The notes under the pieces were generated by a model. The model made no database searches, had not been told where the DNA came from, and worked only from the letters and a program-made list of their open reading frames with translations. 64,000 bases of DNA from Azorhizobium caulinodans ORS 571 (GTDB taxonomy: Bacteria; Pseudomonadota; Alphaproteobacteria; Rhizobiales; Xanthobacteraceae). Location: assembly GCF_000010525.1 (NCBI RefSeq), contig NC_009937.1, positions 1,059,501 to 1,123,500 on the forward strand. The letters run 5' to 3'. Made by a program: the position numbers and the translations under genes. Positions 35,782 through 44,583 of this stretch are shown piece by piece; within the stretch, counting starts at the first letter, position 1, and each line of letters begins with the position of its first letter.

Positions 35782-38082
35782 TCAGCGCACGATGCGGTGG
35801 ATGAGATAGCGCCCGTCCTCCACCTCCACGCCGTGCGTGTCGTGGGCAAAGCCGGGGAAGCGCAGGTCATAGGCTTCCAGCGCCTTGAGATAGCCGAGCA
35901 CGGGGCCATCTGCCGGGCCGGCATTCTCGCCGGGCATCAAGAGCGGGATGCCGGGCGGGTAGGGCACCACGCCGGTCGCGACCGTATGGCCGGCGAGTTC
36001 GTCCAGCGTCACCTGTTCCACCTGCCCCTGGACCAGCCGCTCATAGGCCTGCACGGGGCTGAAATCGGGATGCGGCAGGAGGGAGAAGGCCTGCGCCATC
36101 ATGGCGGTGGTCTTCAGTTCGTCCATGGCCGCGAACATGGTGTCCGCCAGATCCTTCAGGCCCAGGCCGAGATAGCGGTCGCCGGTGGTTTCAGCGAGCG
36201 GCGGAATAGCGAGTTCGATGGGCAGGTTGGCGTCGTAGTCCCGCTTGAAGTCGCACAGGGCGCTGACGAGCGAGCCCCATTTGCCCTTGGTGATGCCCAG
36301 CGAGAACAGGAACAGGATGGTGAAGTCCGTGGTCTTCTCCACCACGATGCCGCGGGCATCGAGATAGGCGGTGACGAGGCTTGCGGGAATGCCCACGGGC
36401 ATCAGTCCGCCGCCCGGCGCGACGCCCGGCGTCACCACCGAGACCTTGATGGGGTCGAGCATGCAATAGCCGTCCTCGATGGCGCCGAAGCCGTGCCACT
36501 GGGCGTCCGGCTTCAGCACCCAGCAGGACGGATCGGTGGCGAGCGCTTCCGGCGATGCCTCGTGGAAGGGGGTCACGCGCCCGGTCTTCGGGTCGCGCAC
36601 CGTGTCCGGCTGCCAGCAGTCGAAGAACCAGTCGCCCTGCTCGGCCGCCTCATTGGCGAGACGCGACATCATCTGCCGGAAGGCGACGGCCTCGGCGATG
36701 GACTCACCCGTCAGCGCCGCGCCGCCGGGACCATCCATCATCGCCGCCGACACGTCGTTGGAGGCGATGATGGGATAGAGCGGCGAAGTCGAGGCGTGCA
36801 TCATGAACGTCTCGTTGAAGATGCAGTGCGGGATCGGGCGGCGCCCGTCGCGCACGTGGATGAAGGAGGCCTGAGACAGCGCCGCCAGCAGCTTGTGCGT
36901 GGACTGGGTGGCGAAGACCGTCGGCTTGTCCGCGCCATGGGCCGACGGATCGCCATGCATGGCATGGCGGTCTCGATAGAGGGGATTGAAGCGCGCGTAG
37001 CCGTACCACGCCTCGTCGAAATGCAGCCGGTCCACGCTGCCACCCAGCAGTTCCTCCACGCGGGAGACGTTGTAGCACAGGCCGTCATAGGTGGAGTTTG
37101 TGATGATCGCGTGCTTAGGTATCCGATCTGCCAGGCCTGCGGTCAGCGGATTGGCCTCGATGGCCTGGCGCACCGCCGCCGTCGTCAGCCGCTCGGGCGG
37201 AATGGGGCCGATGATGCCGTAATGGTTGCGGGTCGGCACCAGATAGGTCGGCACGGCGCCGGACATGGTCATCGCGTGCTCGGCGGACTTGTGGCAGTTG
37301 CGGTCGCACAGGGCGATCTGGTCGCGGCTCACGCTCGCCATCAGGATGACGCGGTTGGAGGTGGAGGAGCCGTTGGTGACGTGATAGGTGCGGTGGGAGC
37401 CGAAGACGCGCGCGGCGTATTTCTCGCTTGCGCCGATGGGACCGGAATGGTCCAGCAGCGAGCCAAGCTCACCCACCGAGATGGAGAGGTCGGAGCGCAG
37501 CAGGGGCTCGCCGAAGAACTCGAAGAAGGCGCGGCCGGGCGGGGATTTCAGGAAGGCCGTTCCGCCCGTGTGGCCCGGCGTGTGCCAGGAATATTCATGC
37601 ACCCGCGCGAACTTGACCAAGGCGCCGAACATGGGCGGGAGCACGGTCGCGCGGTAGCGCTCCACGGCCGCCTCGACGCGCCCGCCGACGAAGTCGATGG
37701 TGTCTTCCAGCAGCCAGACGAAATCGTCCACCTGCGCCATGACCTTCGCCGGCACGGTGGATGCGACGCTGCGGTCCGCCAGCAGGAACACGGGGACCGT
37801 ATGGTTGCGCGCGCGCAGCGTTTCAAGGACCGCGATAGCCGGGGCATGGCCATCCGGCCCGAGATCCCAGTCCAGCAGGACGCATTGCAGGGCCGGGTCC
37901 GAGCCGACGATGGCGATGGCGTCTGACGAGGTGGCGGCGGTGACGATGCGGATGTCCCGCCGCTCCAGTTCCGCCACCAGTCCCCGCAGCGCGCGGCCCG
38001 CAGCCGTTTCAAGTGCAATCTCGTCGTCGACGACGAGGGCCTTCATGCCGAGGCGATGATGCGCTTTGGTGGGCGTGCTCAT
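35782..38082 (-). CDS. adiA: Orn/Lys/Arg decarboxylase (arginine decarboxylase, inducible type)
   Basis: PLP-dependent decarboxylase of 766 residues, close to the length of enteric AdiA. An N-terminal receiver-like wing domain (MKALVVDDEIALE, VLLDWDLGPDG) precedes the fold-type I core (HEYSWHTPGHTGGTAFL, TNGSSTSNRV, HFDEAWYGYARF). The PLP lysine is in QSTHKLLAAL, about Lys397. VTPGVAPGGGLMPVGIPASL belongs to the C-terminal part. The start at 38082 has a GAGGA ribosome site; the open frame runs on upstream without conservation. Arginine is inferred from the partner antiporter; lysine or ornithine cannot be excluded. Confidence 0.86.
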   Translation of the reverse strand: MSTPTKAHHRLGMKALVVDDEIALETAAGRALRGLVAELERRDIRIVTAATSSDAIAIVGSDPALQCVLLDWDLGPDGHAPAIAVLETLRARNHTVPVFLLADRSVASTVPAKVMAQVDDFVWLLEDTIDFVGGRVEAAVERYRATVLPPMFGALVKFARVHEYSWHTPGHTGGTAFLKSPPGRAFFEFFGEPLLRSDLSISVGELGSLLDHSGPIGASEKYAARVFGSHRTYHVTNGSSTSNRVILMASVSRDQIALCDRNCHKSAEHAMTMSGAVPTYLVPTRNHYGIIGPIPPERLTTAAVRQAIEANPLTAGLADRIPKHAIITNSTYDGLCYNVSRVEELLGGSVDRLHFDEAWYGYARFNPLYRDRHAMHGDPSAHGADKPTVFATQSTHKLLAALSQASFIHVRDGRRPIPHCIFNETFMMHASTSPLYPIIASNDVSAAMMDGPGGAALTGESIAEAVAFRQMMSRLANEAAEQGDWFFDCWQPDTVRDPKTGRVTPFHEASPEALATDPSCWVLKPDAQWHGFGAIEDGYCMLDPIKVSVVTPGVAPGGGLMPVGIPASLVTAYLDARGIVVEKTTDFTILFLFSLGITKGKWGSLVSALCDFKRDYDANLPIELAIPPLAETTGDRYLGLGLKDLADTMFAAMDELKTTAMMAQAFSLLPHPDFSPVQAYERLVQGQVEQVTLDELAGHTVATGVVPYPPGIPLLMPGENAGPADGPVLGYLKALEAYDLRFPGFAHDTHGVEVEDGRYLIHRIVR

Positions 38083-38552
38083 GACGATGTCCTCGGAGGT
38101 GGGGCGCAAGAGCTCGGCGCCCGGAGGGGCCTGCGCCCGACGGAGCGCGCGAGCTTGCGTGAAATAATGGGATGAAGTGGGTTGGCGCGGCGATGGGAGA
38201 CGCGCCGGGGCGCCTCCGGCTGCGGAAGGTCGGGAGAGGCCGCTTGGCGAGACCGTGCAGGCATAGCCGCACTCTTTCACCTGATGGGTGCACACGGGCA
38301 CACCCTGACGCTCTCACACTACAGGTATTTGTCCTGGTCGAAATTGATCTCGGCCAATGATGGAAAGCATTCCCGGCTATATTAATAGTCAAGTATTGTG
38401 CGGGTGCGAGATGAAAGCCGTCTCGCCCCGAGAGTTCTGGTTGGTCGCGCCGTCGTGTCGAATGGCCGCTTGCTTTTGGGTGTCGCCCGGCCTAGACCCG
38501 TCCGCGGGACACTCCCCCCCAACGGGGAGCGCCCATCTGAAAGGATGGACAC
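38083..38552. other. divergent intergenic region, adiA / serC
   Basis: A 470-bp spacer. It contains an AT-rich stretch around 38375-38400 (ctatattaatag, a short imperfect palindrome) likely to be promoter DNA, and next to serC the stem-loops described as a leader. The short frames crossing it lack protein-like composition. Confidence 0.55.
38478..38546 (+). promoter_or_regulatory. candidate serC RNA leader
   Basis: Three stem-loops lie directly upstream of serC: gtgtc with gacac enclosing cccg-tccg-cggg (38480-38512), ctcccc with ggggag (38512-38529), and catc with gatg (about 38534-38546) close to the ribosome site. A serC leader motif is known in alphaproteobacteria at this location. Match to the published motif was not tested. 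Confidence 0.4.
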
Positions 38553-39728
38553 ATGACGAGCAATGACGCGCCGCATCAGAAGCCGGCGAACCCCAATTTT
38601 TCGTCTGGACCTTGCGCCAAGCGCCCCGGGTGGTCGCTGGATGCACTCCGCGACGCCCCTCTGGGCCGCTCGCATCGCGCCAAGGTGGGCAAGGCCAAGC
38701 TGAAGCTGGCCATTGACCTTACCCGCGACGTTCTTGAGGTTCCGGACGACTACCGCATCGGCATCGTGCCGGCGTCCGACACCGGCGCCGTGGAAATGGT
38801 GCTGTGGTCCATGCTCGGCGCCCGCGGCGTCGACATGCTCGCATGGGAAAGCTTCGGCGAGGGCTGGGTGACCGATGTCGCCAAGCAGCTCAAGCTCGAG
38901 AATGTCCGCACGCTGACCGCGCCCTATGGCGAACTGCCGGACCTGAAGGCCGTCAATTTCGAGAATGACGTGGTCTTCACCTGGAACGGCACCACCTCCG
39001 GCGTGATGGTGCCGGATGCGGACTGGATTCCGGCGGACCGCGCCGGCCTCACCATCTGCGACGCCACCTCGGCCGCCTTCGCGCAGCCGCTCGATTTCGC
39101 CAAGCTCGATGTGGTCACCTTCTCCTGGCAGAAGGTGCTGGGCGGCGAGGCCGCGCACGGCATGCTCATCCTCTCCCCGCGCGCGGTGGAGCGGCTTGAG
39201 ACCTACAAGCCTGCCTGGCCGCTGCCGAAGATCTTCCGCATGACCAAGGGCGGCAAGCTCATCGAAGGCATCTTCGAGGGCGAGACCATCAACACGCCCT
39301 CCATGCTCTGCGTGGAAGACTATATCGATGCCCTGCACTGGGCGAAGTCCGTGGGCGGCCTGCCGGGCCTGAAGGAGCGGGCAAACCGCAATTTCGAGGT
39401 CATCGCCCAGTGGGTGCACCGCACGCCGTGGGTGGACTTCCTCGCCACCGATCCCGTCACCCGCTCCAACACCTCGGTGTGCCTGAAGGTGGTGGACCCG
39501 GCCGTGACCACACTGCCGGCCGATGCCCAGGCCGCCTTTGCCAAGGCCATCACCTCCGGCCTTGAGAAGGGCGACATCGCCTACGACATCGGCTCCTATC
39601 GCGATGCGCCGGCCGGCCTGCGCATCTGGTGTGGCGCCACCGTGCAGGCGACCGACATAGAGGCCCTCACCCACTGGCTGGACTGGGCCTTCACCGTCGC
39701 CAAGGGCTCCCTGCCGCAAGCGGCCTGA
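38553..39728 (+). CDS. serC: phosphoserine aminotransferase
   Basis: Makes 3-phosphoserine from 3-phosphohydroxypyruvate and glutamate, in serine and PLP biosynthesis. The 391-residue protein starts [20 protein letters not shown], with [12 protein letters not shown] typical of the alphaproteobacterial branch. The PLP lysine is in [16 protein letters not shown]. It is followed on the same strand by serA, after a 441-bp spacer. Confidence 0.95.
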   Translation: MTSNDAPHQKPANPNFSSGPCAKRPGWSLDALRDAPLGRSHRAKVGKAKLKLAIDLTRDVLEVPDDYRIGIVPASDTGAVEMVLWSMLGARGVDMLAWESFGEGWVTDVAKQLKLENVRTLTAPYGELPDLKAVNFENDVVFTWNGTTSGVMVPDADWIPADRAGLTICDATSAAFAQPLDFAKLDVVTFSWQKVLGGEAAHGMLILSPRAVERLETYKPAWPLPKIFRMTKGGKLIEGIFEGETINTPSMLCVEDYIDALHWAKSVGGLPGLKERANRNFEVIAQWVHRTPWVDFLATDPVTRSNTSVCLKVVDPAVTTLPADAQAAFAKAITSGLEKGDIAYDIGSYRDAPAGLRIWCGATVQATDIEALTHWLDWAFTVAKGSLPQAA

Positions 39729-39808
39729 GGCCGAGCGGCACGGAGCGGTTTTGCGCGTGCGTGATGTGAAGTCGCGTGTCTGAACGGTGGTGTCAGTAGA
39801 GCGACGCG

Positions 39809-39846
39809 CTCCCTCTCCCGCTTGCGGGGGAGGGTAGGGGAGGGGG
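39809..39846 (+). repeat. REP-like GC-rich palindromic repeat, copy 1
   Basis: Core ctccctctcccgc-ttgc-gggggagggtaggggaggg, itself a stem-loop (ccctctcccgc against gcgggggaggg). An inverted second copy lies about 70 bp downstream. Confidence 0.7.
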
Positions 39847-39913
39847 TAGGTGCGCCTTGATGGCTTGTCCTGACCTCATCTTGCCGTGTGCGTGTCAGCT
39901 GGGTTCCGCCATG

Positions 39914-39948
39914 CCCCCTCCCAACCCTCCCCCGCAGGCGGGAGAGGG
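39914..39948 (-). repeat. REP-like GC-rich palindromic repeat, copy 2 (inverted)
   Basis: The reverse complement of copy 1 with few differences (ccctcccaaccctccccc then gcaggcgggagaggg). The two copies face each other, as in bacterial BIME/REP doublets. Confidence 0.7.
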
Positions 39949-40169
39949 CTGCGAACGGGGACGGGTCGCTGGCTCACCGTTGTGTCGCCTAGATCGCTCT
40001 GAAGCCCAGACCCGTACTGCGCGCTCGTGCCTTTTGCGCCTTGCCGCTGATCCGCCGATCAGGACCTTGAGCCCTTTCGGCATCGGCCGGCCCAGACCTT
40101 CTGCCATAACGCCCCGCCGGCCGCTTTGAGCGCGGCGGGGCCGGTCCCCCTTGCATCCGGAGCCGCATC

Positions 40170-41756
40170 ATGGCCCCTCGCGTTCTCATTTCCGACAAGC
40201 TGTCCGATGCCGCCGTTCAGATCTTCAAGGATCGCGGCGTGGAGGTGGATTTCCGCCCCGATCTCGGCAAGGACAAGGATAAGCTCGCCGAAGTCATTGG
40301 CGATTATGACGGCCTCGCCATCCGCTCGGCGACCAAGGTCACGCCGAAGATCCTGGAGAAGGCCTCCCGCCTCAAGGTGATCGGCCGCGCCGGCATCGGC
40401 GTCGACAATGTGGACATTCCCGCCGCCACCGCCCGTGGCGTCATCGTGATGAACACGCCCTTCGGCAATTCCATCACCACCGCCGAGCACGCCATCGCCA
40501 TGATGTTCGCGCTCGCCCGTCAGATCCCGCAGGCGGATGCGTCCACGCAGGCCGGCAAGTGGGAGAAGAACCGCTTCATGGGCGTGGAGCTCACGGCCAA
40601 GACGCTAGGCATCATCGGCTGCGGCAACATCGGCTCTATCGTCGCCGAGCGCGGCATCGGGCTGAAGATGAAGGTCATCGCCTTCGATCCCTTCCTCTCG
40701 CCGGAGCGGGCTCTGGCGCTGGGCGTGGAGAAGGTGGAACTGGACGAGCTGCTCGCCCGCGCCGACGTCATCACTTTGCACACGCCGCTCACCGAGAAGA
40801 CGAAGAACGTCCTCTCGGCCGAGAACATCGCGCGCGCCAAACCGGGCGTGCGCATCATCAATTGCGCGCGCGGCGGCCTCGTGGACGAGGTGGCCCTGCG
40901 CGCCGCCCTCGACAGCGGCCATGTGGCGGGCGCGGCCTTCGATGTCTTCTCCGTGGAGCCGGCGGAGACCAATGTGCTGTTCGGCCATCCCAATGTGGTG
41001 TGCACGCCGCATCTCGGCGCCGCCACCACTGAGGCGCAGGAGAATGTGGCCCTCCAGGTGGCTGAGCAGATGAGCGATTATCTGCTGGCGGGGGCCATCT
41101 CCAATGCGGTGAACTTCCCCTCCATCACGGCGGAGGAGGCTCCCCGCCTCAAGCCCTTCATTGCGTTGGCGGAAAAGCTCGGCTCCTTCGCCGGGCAGCT
41201 CACCGACACGGACATCAAGACCGTGCGCATCACCTATGAGGGCGCCGTTGCGGAGCAGAAGGTGAAGGCGCTCACCAGCGCCGCCATCGCCGGCCTGCTG
41301 CGCCCCGTGCTGGCGGATGTGAACGTGGTGTCCGCGCCCTCGGTCGCCAAGGAACGGGGCATCGTCATCGAGGAGACCACCCGCGACGCGGTGGGCGACT
41401 ATGACAGTCTCGTCACCTTGTCCGTGGTGGCGGATGATTTCGAGCGCCACGTGGCCGGCACGGTCTTCGCGGATGGCCAGCCGCGCATCGTGGACATCAA
41501 GGGCATCAAGGTGGATGCCGGCTTCGCGCCCAACATGCTCTATGTCACCAATGAGGATAAGCCGGGCTTCATCGGCCGGTTCGCGAGCCTTCTGGGCGAT
41601 GCGGGCGTGAACATCGCCACCTTCGCGCTCGGCCGCGACCATCCCGGCGGAGACGCCATCGCCCTTGTGGAGGTAGATGGCCCCGTGCCGGCGGACGTGC
41701 TCGGCAAAGTGAGCGCGCTGCCCCATGTCCGGCAGGTGAAACAGCTCCGCTTCTGA
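40170..41756 (+). CDS. serA: D-3-phosphoglycerate dehydrogenase
   Basis: First enzyme of serine synthesis, NAD-dependent, 528 residues. It has the long form: the substrate/NAD domains (GRAGIGVDNVDIPAATARG, GIIGCGNIGSIVAERG, the catalytic region RIINCARGGLVDE, and HTPLTEKTKN), the intervening domain, and a C-terminal ACT domain for serine feedback (NEDKPGFIGRFASLLGDAGV). It starts MAPRVLISDKLSD. Confidence 0.96.
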   Translation: MAPRVLISDKLSDAAVQIFKDRGVEVDFRPDLGKDKDKLAEVIGDYDGLAIRSATKVTPKILEKASRLKVIGRAGIGVDNVDIPAATARGVIVMNTPFGNSITTAEHAIAMMFALARQIPQADASTQAGKWEKNRFMGVELTAKTLGIIGCGNIGSIVAERGIGLKMKVIAFDPFLSPERALALGVEKVELDELLARADVITLHTPLTEKTKNVLSAENIARAKPGVRIINCARGGLVDEVALRAALDSGHVAGAAFDVFSVEPAETNVLFGHPNVVCTPHLGAATTEAQENVALQVAEQMSDYLLAGAISNAVNFPSITAEEAPRLKPFIALAEKLGSFAGQLTDTDIKTVRITYEGAVAEQKVKALTSAAIAGLLRPVLADVNVVSAPSVAKERGIVIEETTRDAVGDYDSLVTLSVVADDFERHVAGTVFADGQPRIVDIKGIKVDAGFAPNMLYVTNEDKPGFIGRFASLLGDAGVNIATFALGRDHPGGDAIALVEVDGPVPADVLGKVSALPHVRQVKQLRF

Positions 41757-41871
41757 AACCTCCCCGGCGCTTGGGGGTTGTCTCCGGGCGCCGGGCGGTA
41801 GCACCTTGCACCGCCTTTTCGGCGCCGACGCCTTACAACAAGCGTTGGCGCAACATGCGATGAGGTGGCGA

Positions 41872-44562
41872 ATGTCGGGCCGGCTGGTCTTCCTGCTGCG
41901 TGTGGCGATTGGCGTGGTCGCGCTGTCCGCCGGTGGTGCGGCGCTGGCGCAGACGGCGGGCGGGACAACGCAGGCCATGAAGGGCTGCGAGCGCCTGCTG
42001 GCTGAAGGCAAGGTGCAGGAGGGCTATCCCTGCCTGCGCGACGTGCTGAAGACCATCGCCGCCGGCTCCGATGATGCCCGCACGCTGCAGGAATATCGCA
42101 CCTGGGCCGAGGCCTTCCTCCAGGCCCGCCAACCGCGCCTTGCGGCCGCGCTCTATGAAGACGCGCTGGCCAGCCGCGCCGCGTCGGGCAAGCCGCTGGC
42201 CGATCTCGGGCGCATCCACTTCGCCTATTCCTATTATGTCCTGAGCCGGGGTCCGGACAAGGACAAGGCCATCGCCCACGCCCGCGCCGGCCTCGACATT
42301 CTGGAAAAGACCCTAGGCCCCGGCGCCTATGACACGGTGGCGGCGCGCGACAATCTCGCGGTGCTGTTGTCGGACAGCGGCGCCATCGCGCCCGGCCTTA
42401 ATCTCGCCGAGAGCAATTTCGATATCGCACTGAAATCCCTGGGCGAGGACGAGCCGCTCACGTGGCGCGTCTCGAACAACTTCGCGGAGGCGCTGCGCTC
42501 CATCGGCCGGCCCGAGGCCGCCGTTCCCATCGATCAGGTGCTGCTCGCCAAGCGCGTGAAGCATTATGGCGAGGGCAGCATTCAGGCGCTGGTGAGCGCC
42601 AGCAATCTGGCGCTCAGCTATCTGGAGATGGGCGACAAGGCGCAGGCCATGCGCTACTTCCGCCTGCAGGGCCGCTTCGGCGCGAAGCTGGCGGACCCCA
42701 CCTCCGAGCACGAGGCGCAAGCCAAGGCCTGGTACACCTACACGGACATCTTCTTCTCGCCCGATCCGCAACTGAAGCCCGACATGCTCGAAGCCCTCAT
42801 GGGCCTCAAGGATTGGCGAAGCGCGCCGGACCTGATGCGGGTCAAGGCCTCCGAGCTGGCCGCCAAGGAGTATGAGCGGCAGGGCAAGGTGCGGCAGGGG
42901 CTGGCCCTGCGGCAGGCGGCCTATGAGATTTCCGCCTCGAGCTTCTCCGCCCGCAGCCCCATCACCTTCGATGCGCTGCTGGGGCTCGCCCGCGCCCATG
43001 TGCGCAATCAGGAGCCGGAGAAGGCGCTCGCCACCTTCCGCGATCTCGATCGCCAGCTCTATGACTGGACCCTGCGCGAGGTAGGCACGGCGGGTAACCG
43101 CTTCATCGCCGAAACCACGCGCGTGCTGGCGGACAATTTCCTCTATGAATTCGGCCGCTTCGCGCTGGAAGAGCCGTCCGCCCGCCCGGCTTTCGCGGAT
43201 GCGGCGGGTCGCTGGAAGGCGCTGGAAAGCGGCCAGCGGGCGCGGCTACGGCAGATGGTCGACACTCTGCCCGACGACGTGAAGCCGCTGGCGCAGGAGG
43301 TCATCCGGCTTCTTGGCCGCCAGCAGGAGGTGCTCTCGGAGCGCCGCACGGCCGCCGAGCGCCGGGACGAAGAGGCGCTGGTTCAGGATGTGCAGAAGAA
43401 GAGCGGGGAACTGTCGGTACGTCTCGCCGCGCTCAAGCTGCCCGAACCGCCGCCGCTGGACGCGGCGATCGCCGGCGCGCTCGGTCCGAAGGACGCGCTG
43501 GTGAACTTCGTTCTGATCACCCGCCGTCAGGGCACCCGCAGCAGTGATGCGGCCATCGAGGACCAGCGCTTGCTCGCGGTGGTGCGCCGGCACGACCAGC
43601 CGCCGCAGGTGCTGGAGCTTGGCAGCTTCCCCGACATCGTCGCCCGCCTGAAGGTGGGTCAGGAGGGGACGGACACGGCGAAGGAAATGTATGCGGCCCT
43701 GTTCGGCAAGCTGTCGGGTGCGCTCGGTGGGGCTGAGCGTCTGTTCATCGTTCCGGATGCCGAGCTTTATGGCATTCCCTTCGCGGCGCTGCGGGATGGC
43801 GAAGGGCGATTCCTCGACCAGATCTACGAAGTGCGCCTGCTGACGCGCGAGGACGCCCTGCCCACCGCCGTGCGCCGCGACCGGCTCGCGCCGGGTGGCA
43901 AGGCGGTTCTGGCGGGCGGACTGGACTTCTCCTCCGGCAAGCAGAAGGGCCCGCGGGCGCTCCCGGCCACCGCGCGCGAGGTGGCGGAGGTGGGCAAGGT
44001 TCTGACGAGCGCGGGCTATGGCACGCGCGTCCTTACCGGAACTGCCGGCACGGAGGACGCGCTGCGTCAGGCCATTCCCGGCGCCTCCGTGGTGCATCTC
44101 GCCACCCACGGCTTCTTCGAGCCGCCCCATGATGGCCTGAGCGCGCTCTGGCGCGGCGGCATCGTGCTGGCGCGGGCGGGAGACGACAAGCCGCCGAAGG
44201 CCAATGACCGTGACGGCTATCTCTATGCCGAGGAACTGATGGGCTGGGACCTCTCGGCCGCCGATCTCGTGGTCCTCTCCGCCTGCGAGACGGCGGTGGG
44301 CGACCGGAGCGCGGTGAGCGCCATTCGCGGCCTGCCGACGGCGCTTGCCATTGCCGGGGCGCGGCGCTCGCTGCTCACCCTCTGGCCGGTGGCAGATGCG
44401 GGCGCGGCCAATTTCATGATCGCCTTCTACCGTCATGCCGCCGAGCCCGGCGCGACTTTCTCCAGCGCCCTGCGCCAGACGCGGCTGGACGCCATCGCCG
44501 GCAAGGTGCCGCAGGCGGACGATCCCGAGGTGTGGGCGAGCTTCGTGATGTACGAGGGATAG
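41872..44562 (+). CDS. secreted TPR-CHAT domain protein
   Basis: Protein of 896 residues. A hydrophobic N-terminal segment (LLRVAIGVVALSAGGAALAQ) is a likely signal peptide. Residues about 60-450 are helical with tetratricopeptide-like repeats, then a coiled region, then a C-terminal CHAT (caspase-like) peptidase domain with the conserved His746 (VHLATHGFFEP) and Cys805 (VLSACETAVGD). The CHAT fold is the same as in caspase-related bacterial proteases such as the Craspase protein. The start at 41872 follows a GAGG site; longer starts exist. No partner substrate gene is adjacent. Substrate and trigger are unknown. Confidence 0.85.
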   Translation: MSGRLVFLLRVAIGVVALSAGGAALAQTAGGTTQAMKGCERLLAEGKVQEGYPCLRDVLKTIAAGSDDARTLQEYRTWAEAFLQARQPRLAAALYEDALASRAASGKPLADLGRIHFAYSYYVLSRGPDKDKAIAHARAGLDILEKTLGPGAYDTVAARDNLAVLLSDSGAIAPGLNLAESNFDIALKSLGEDEPLTWRVSNNFAEALRSIGRPEAAVPIDQVLLAKRVKHYGEGSIQALVSASNLALSYLEMGDKAQAMRYFRLQGRFGAKLADPTSEHEAQAKAWYTYTDIFFSPDPQLKPDMLEALMGLKDWRSAPDLMRVKASELAAKEYERQGKVRQGLALRQAAYEISASSFSARSPITFDALLGLARAHVRNQEPEKALATFRDLDRQLYDWTLREVGTAGNRFIAETTRVLADNFLYEFGRFALEEPSARPAFADAAGRWKALESGQRARLRQMVDTLPDDVKPLAQEVIRLLGRQQEVLSERRTAAERRDEEALVQDVQKKSGELSVRLAALKLPEPPPLDAAIAGALGPKDALVNFVLITRRQGTRSSDAAIEDQRLLAVVRRHDQPPQVLELGSFPDIVARLKVGQEGTDTAKEMYAALFGKLSGALGGAERLFIVPDAELYGIPFAALRDGEGRFLDQIYEVRLLTREDALPTAVRRDRLAPGGKAVLAGGLDFSSGKQKGPRALPATAREVAEVGKVLTSAGYGTRVLTGTAGTEDALRQAIPGASVVHLATHGFFEPPHDGLSALWRGGIVLARAGDDKPPKANDRDGYLYAEELMGWDLSAADLVVLSACETAVGDRSAVSAIRGLPTALAIAGARRSLLTLWPVADAGAANFMIAFYRHAAEPGATFSSALRQTRLDAIAGKVPQADDPEVWASFVMYEG

Positions 44563-44583
44563 CGGTCAGGCTGGCGAAGGCCT

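Larger units (their letters stand above)
39729..40169. other. serC-serA intergenic region with repeat pair
   Basis: A 441-bp spacer between two genes of one pathway, longer than expected for an operon. It holds an inverted pair of GC-rich repeats (listed separately), which could form a large stem or be a mobile palindromic element. The short frames through it are not credible genes. Whether serA has its own promoter is not visible. Confidence 0.65.

Noticed and set aside
34213-37926. Plus-strand frame of over 1200 codons
   Set aside because: Composition is typical of an antisense shadow in GC-rich DNA, and it lies opposite adiA and adiC, which have clear motifs.
39857-40129. 90-codon frame in the serC-serA spacer
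   Set aside because: It runs through a REP-like repeat and has no protein-like features.
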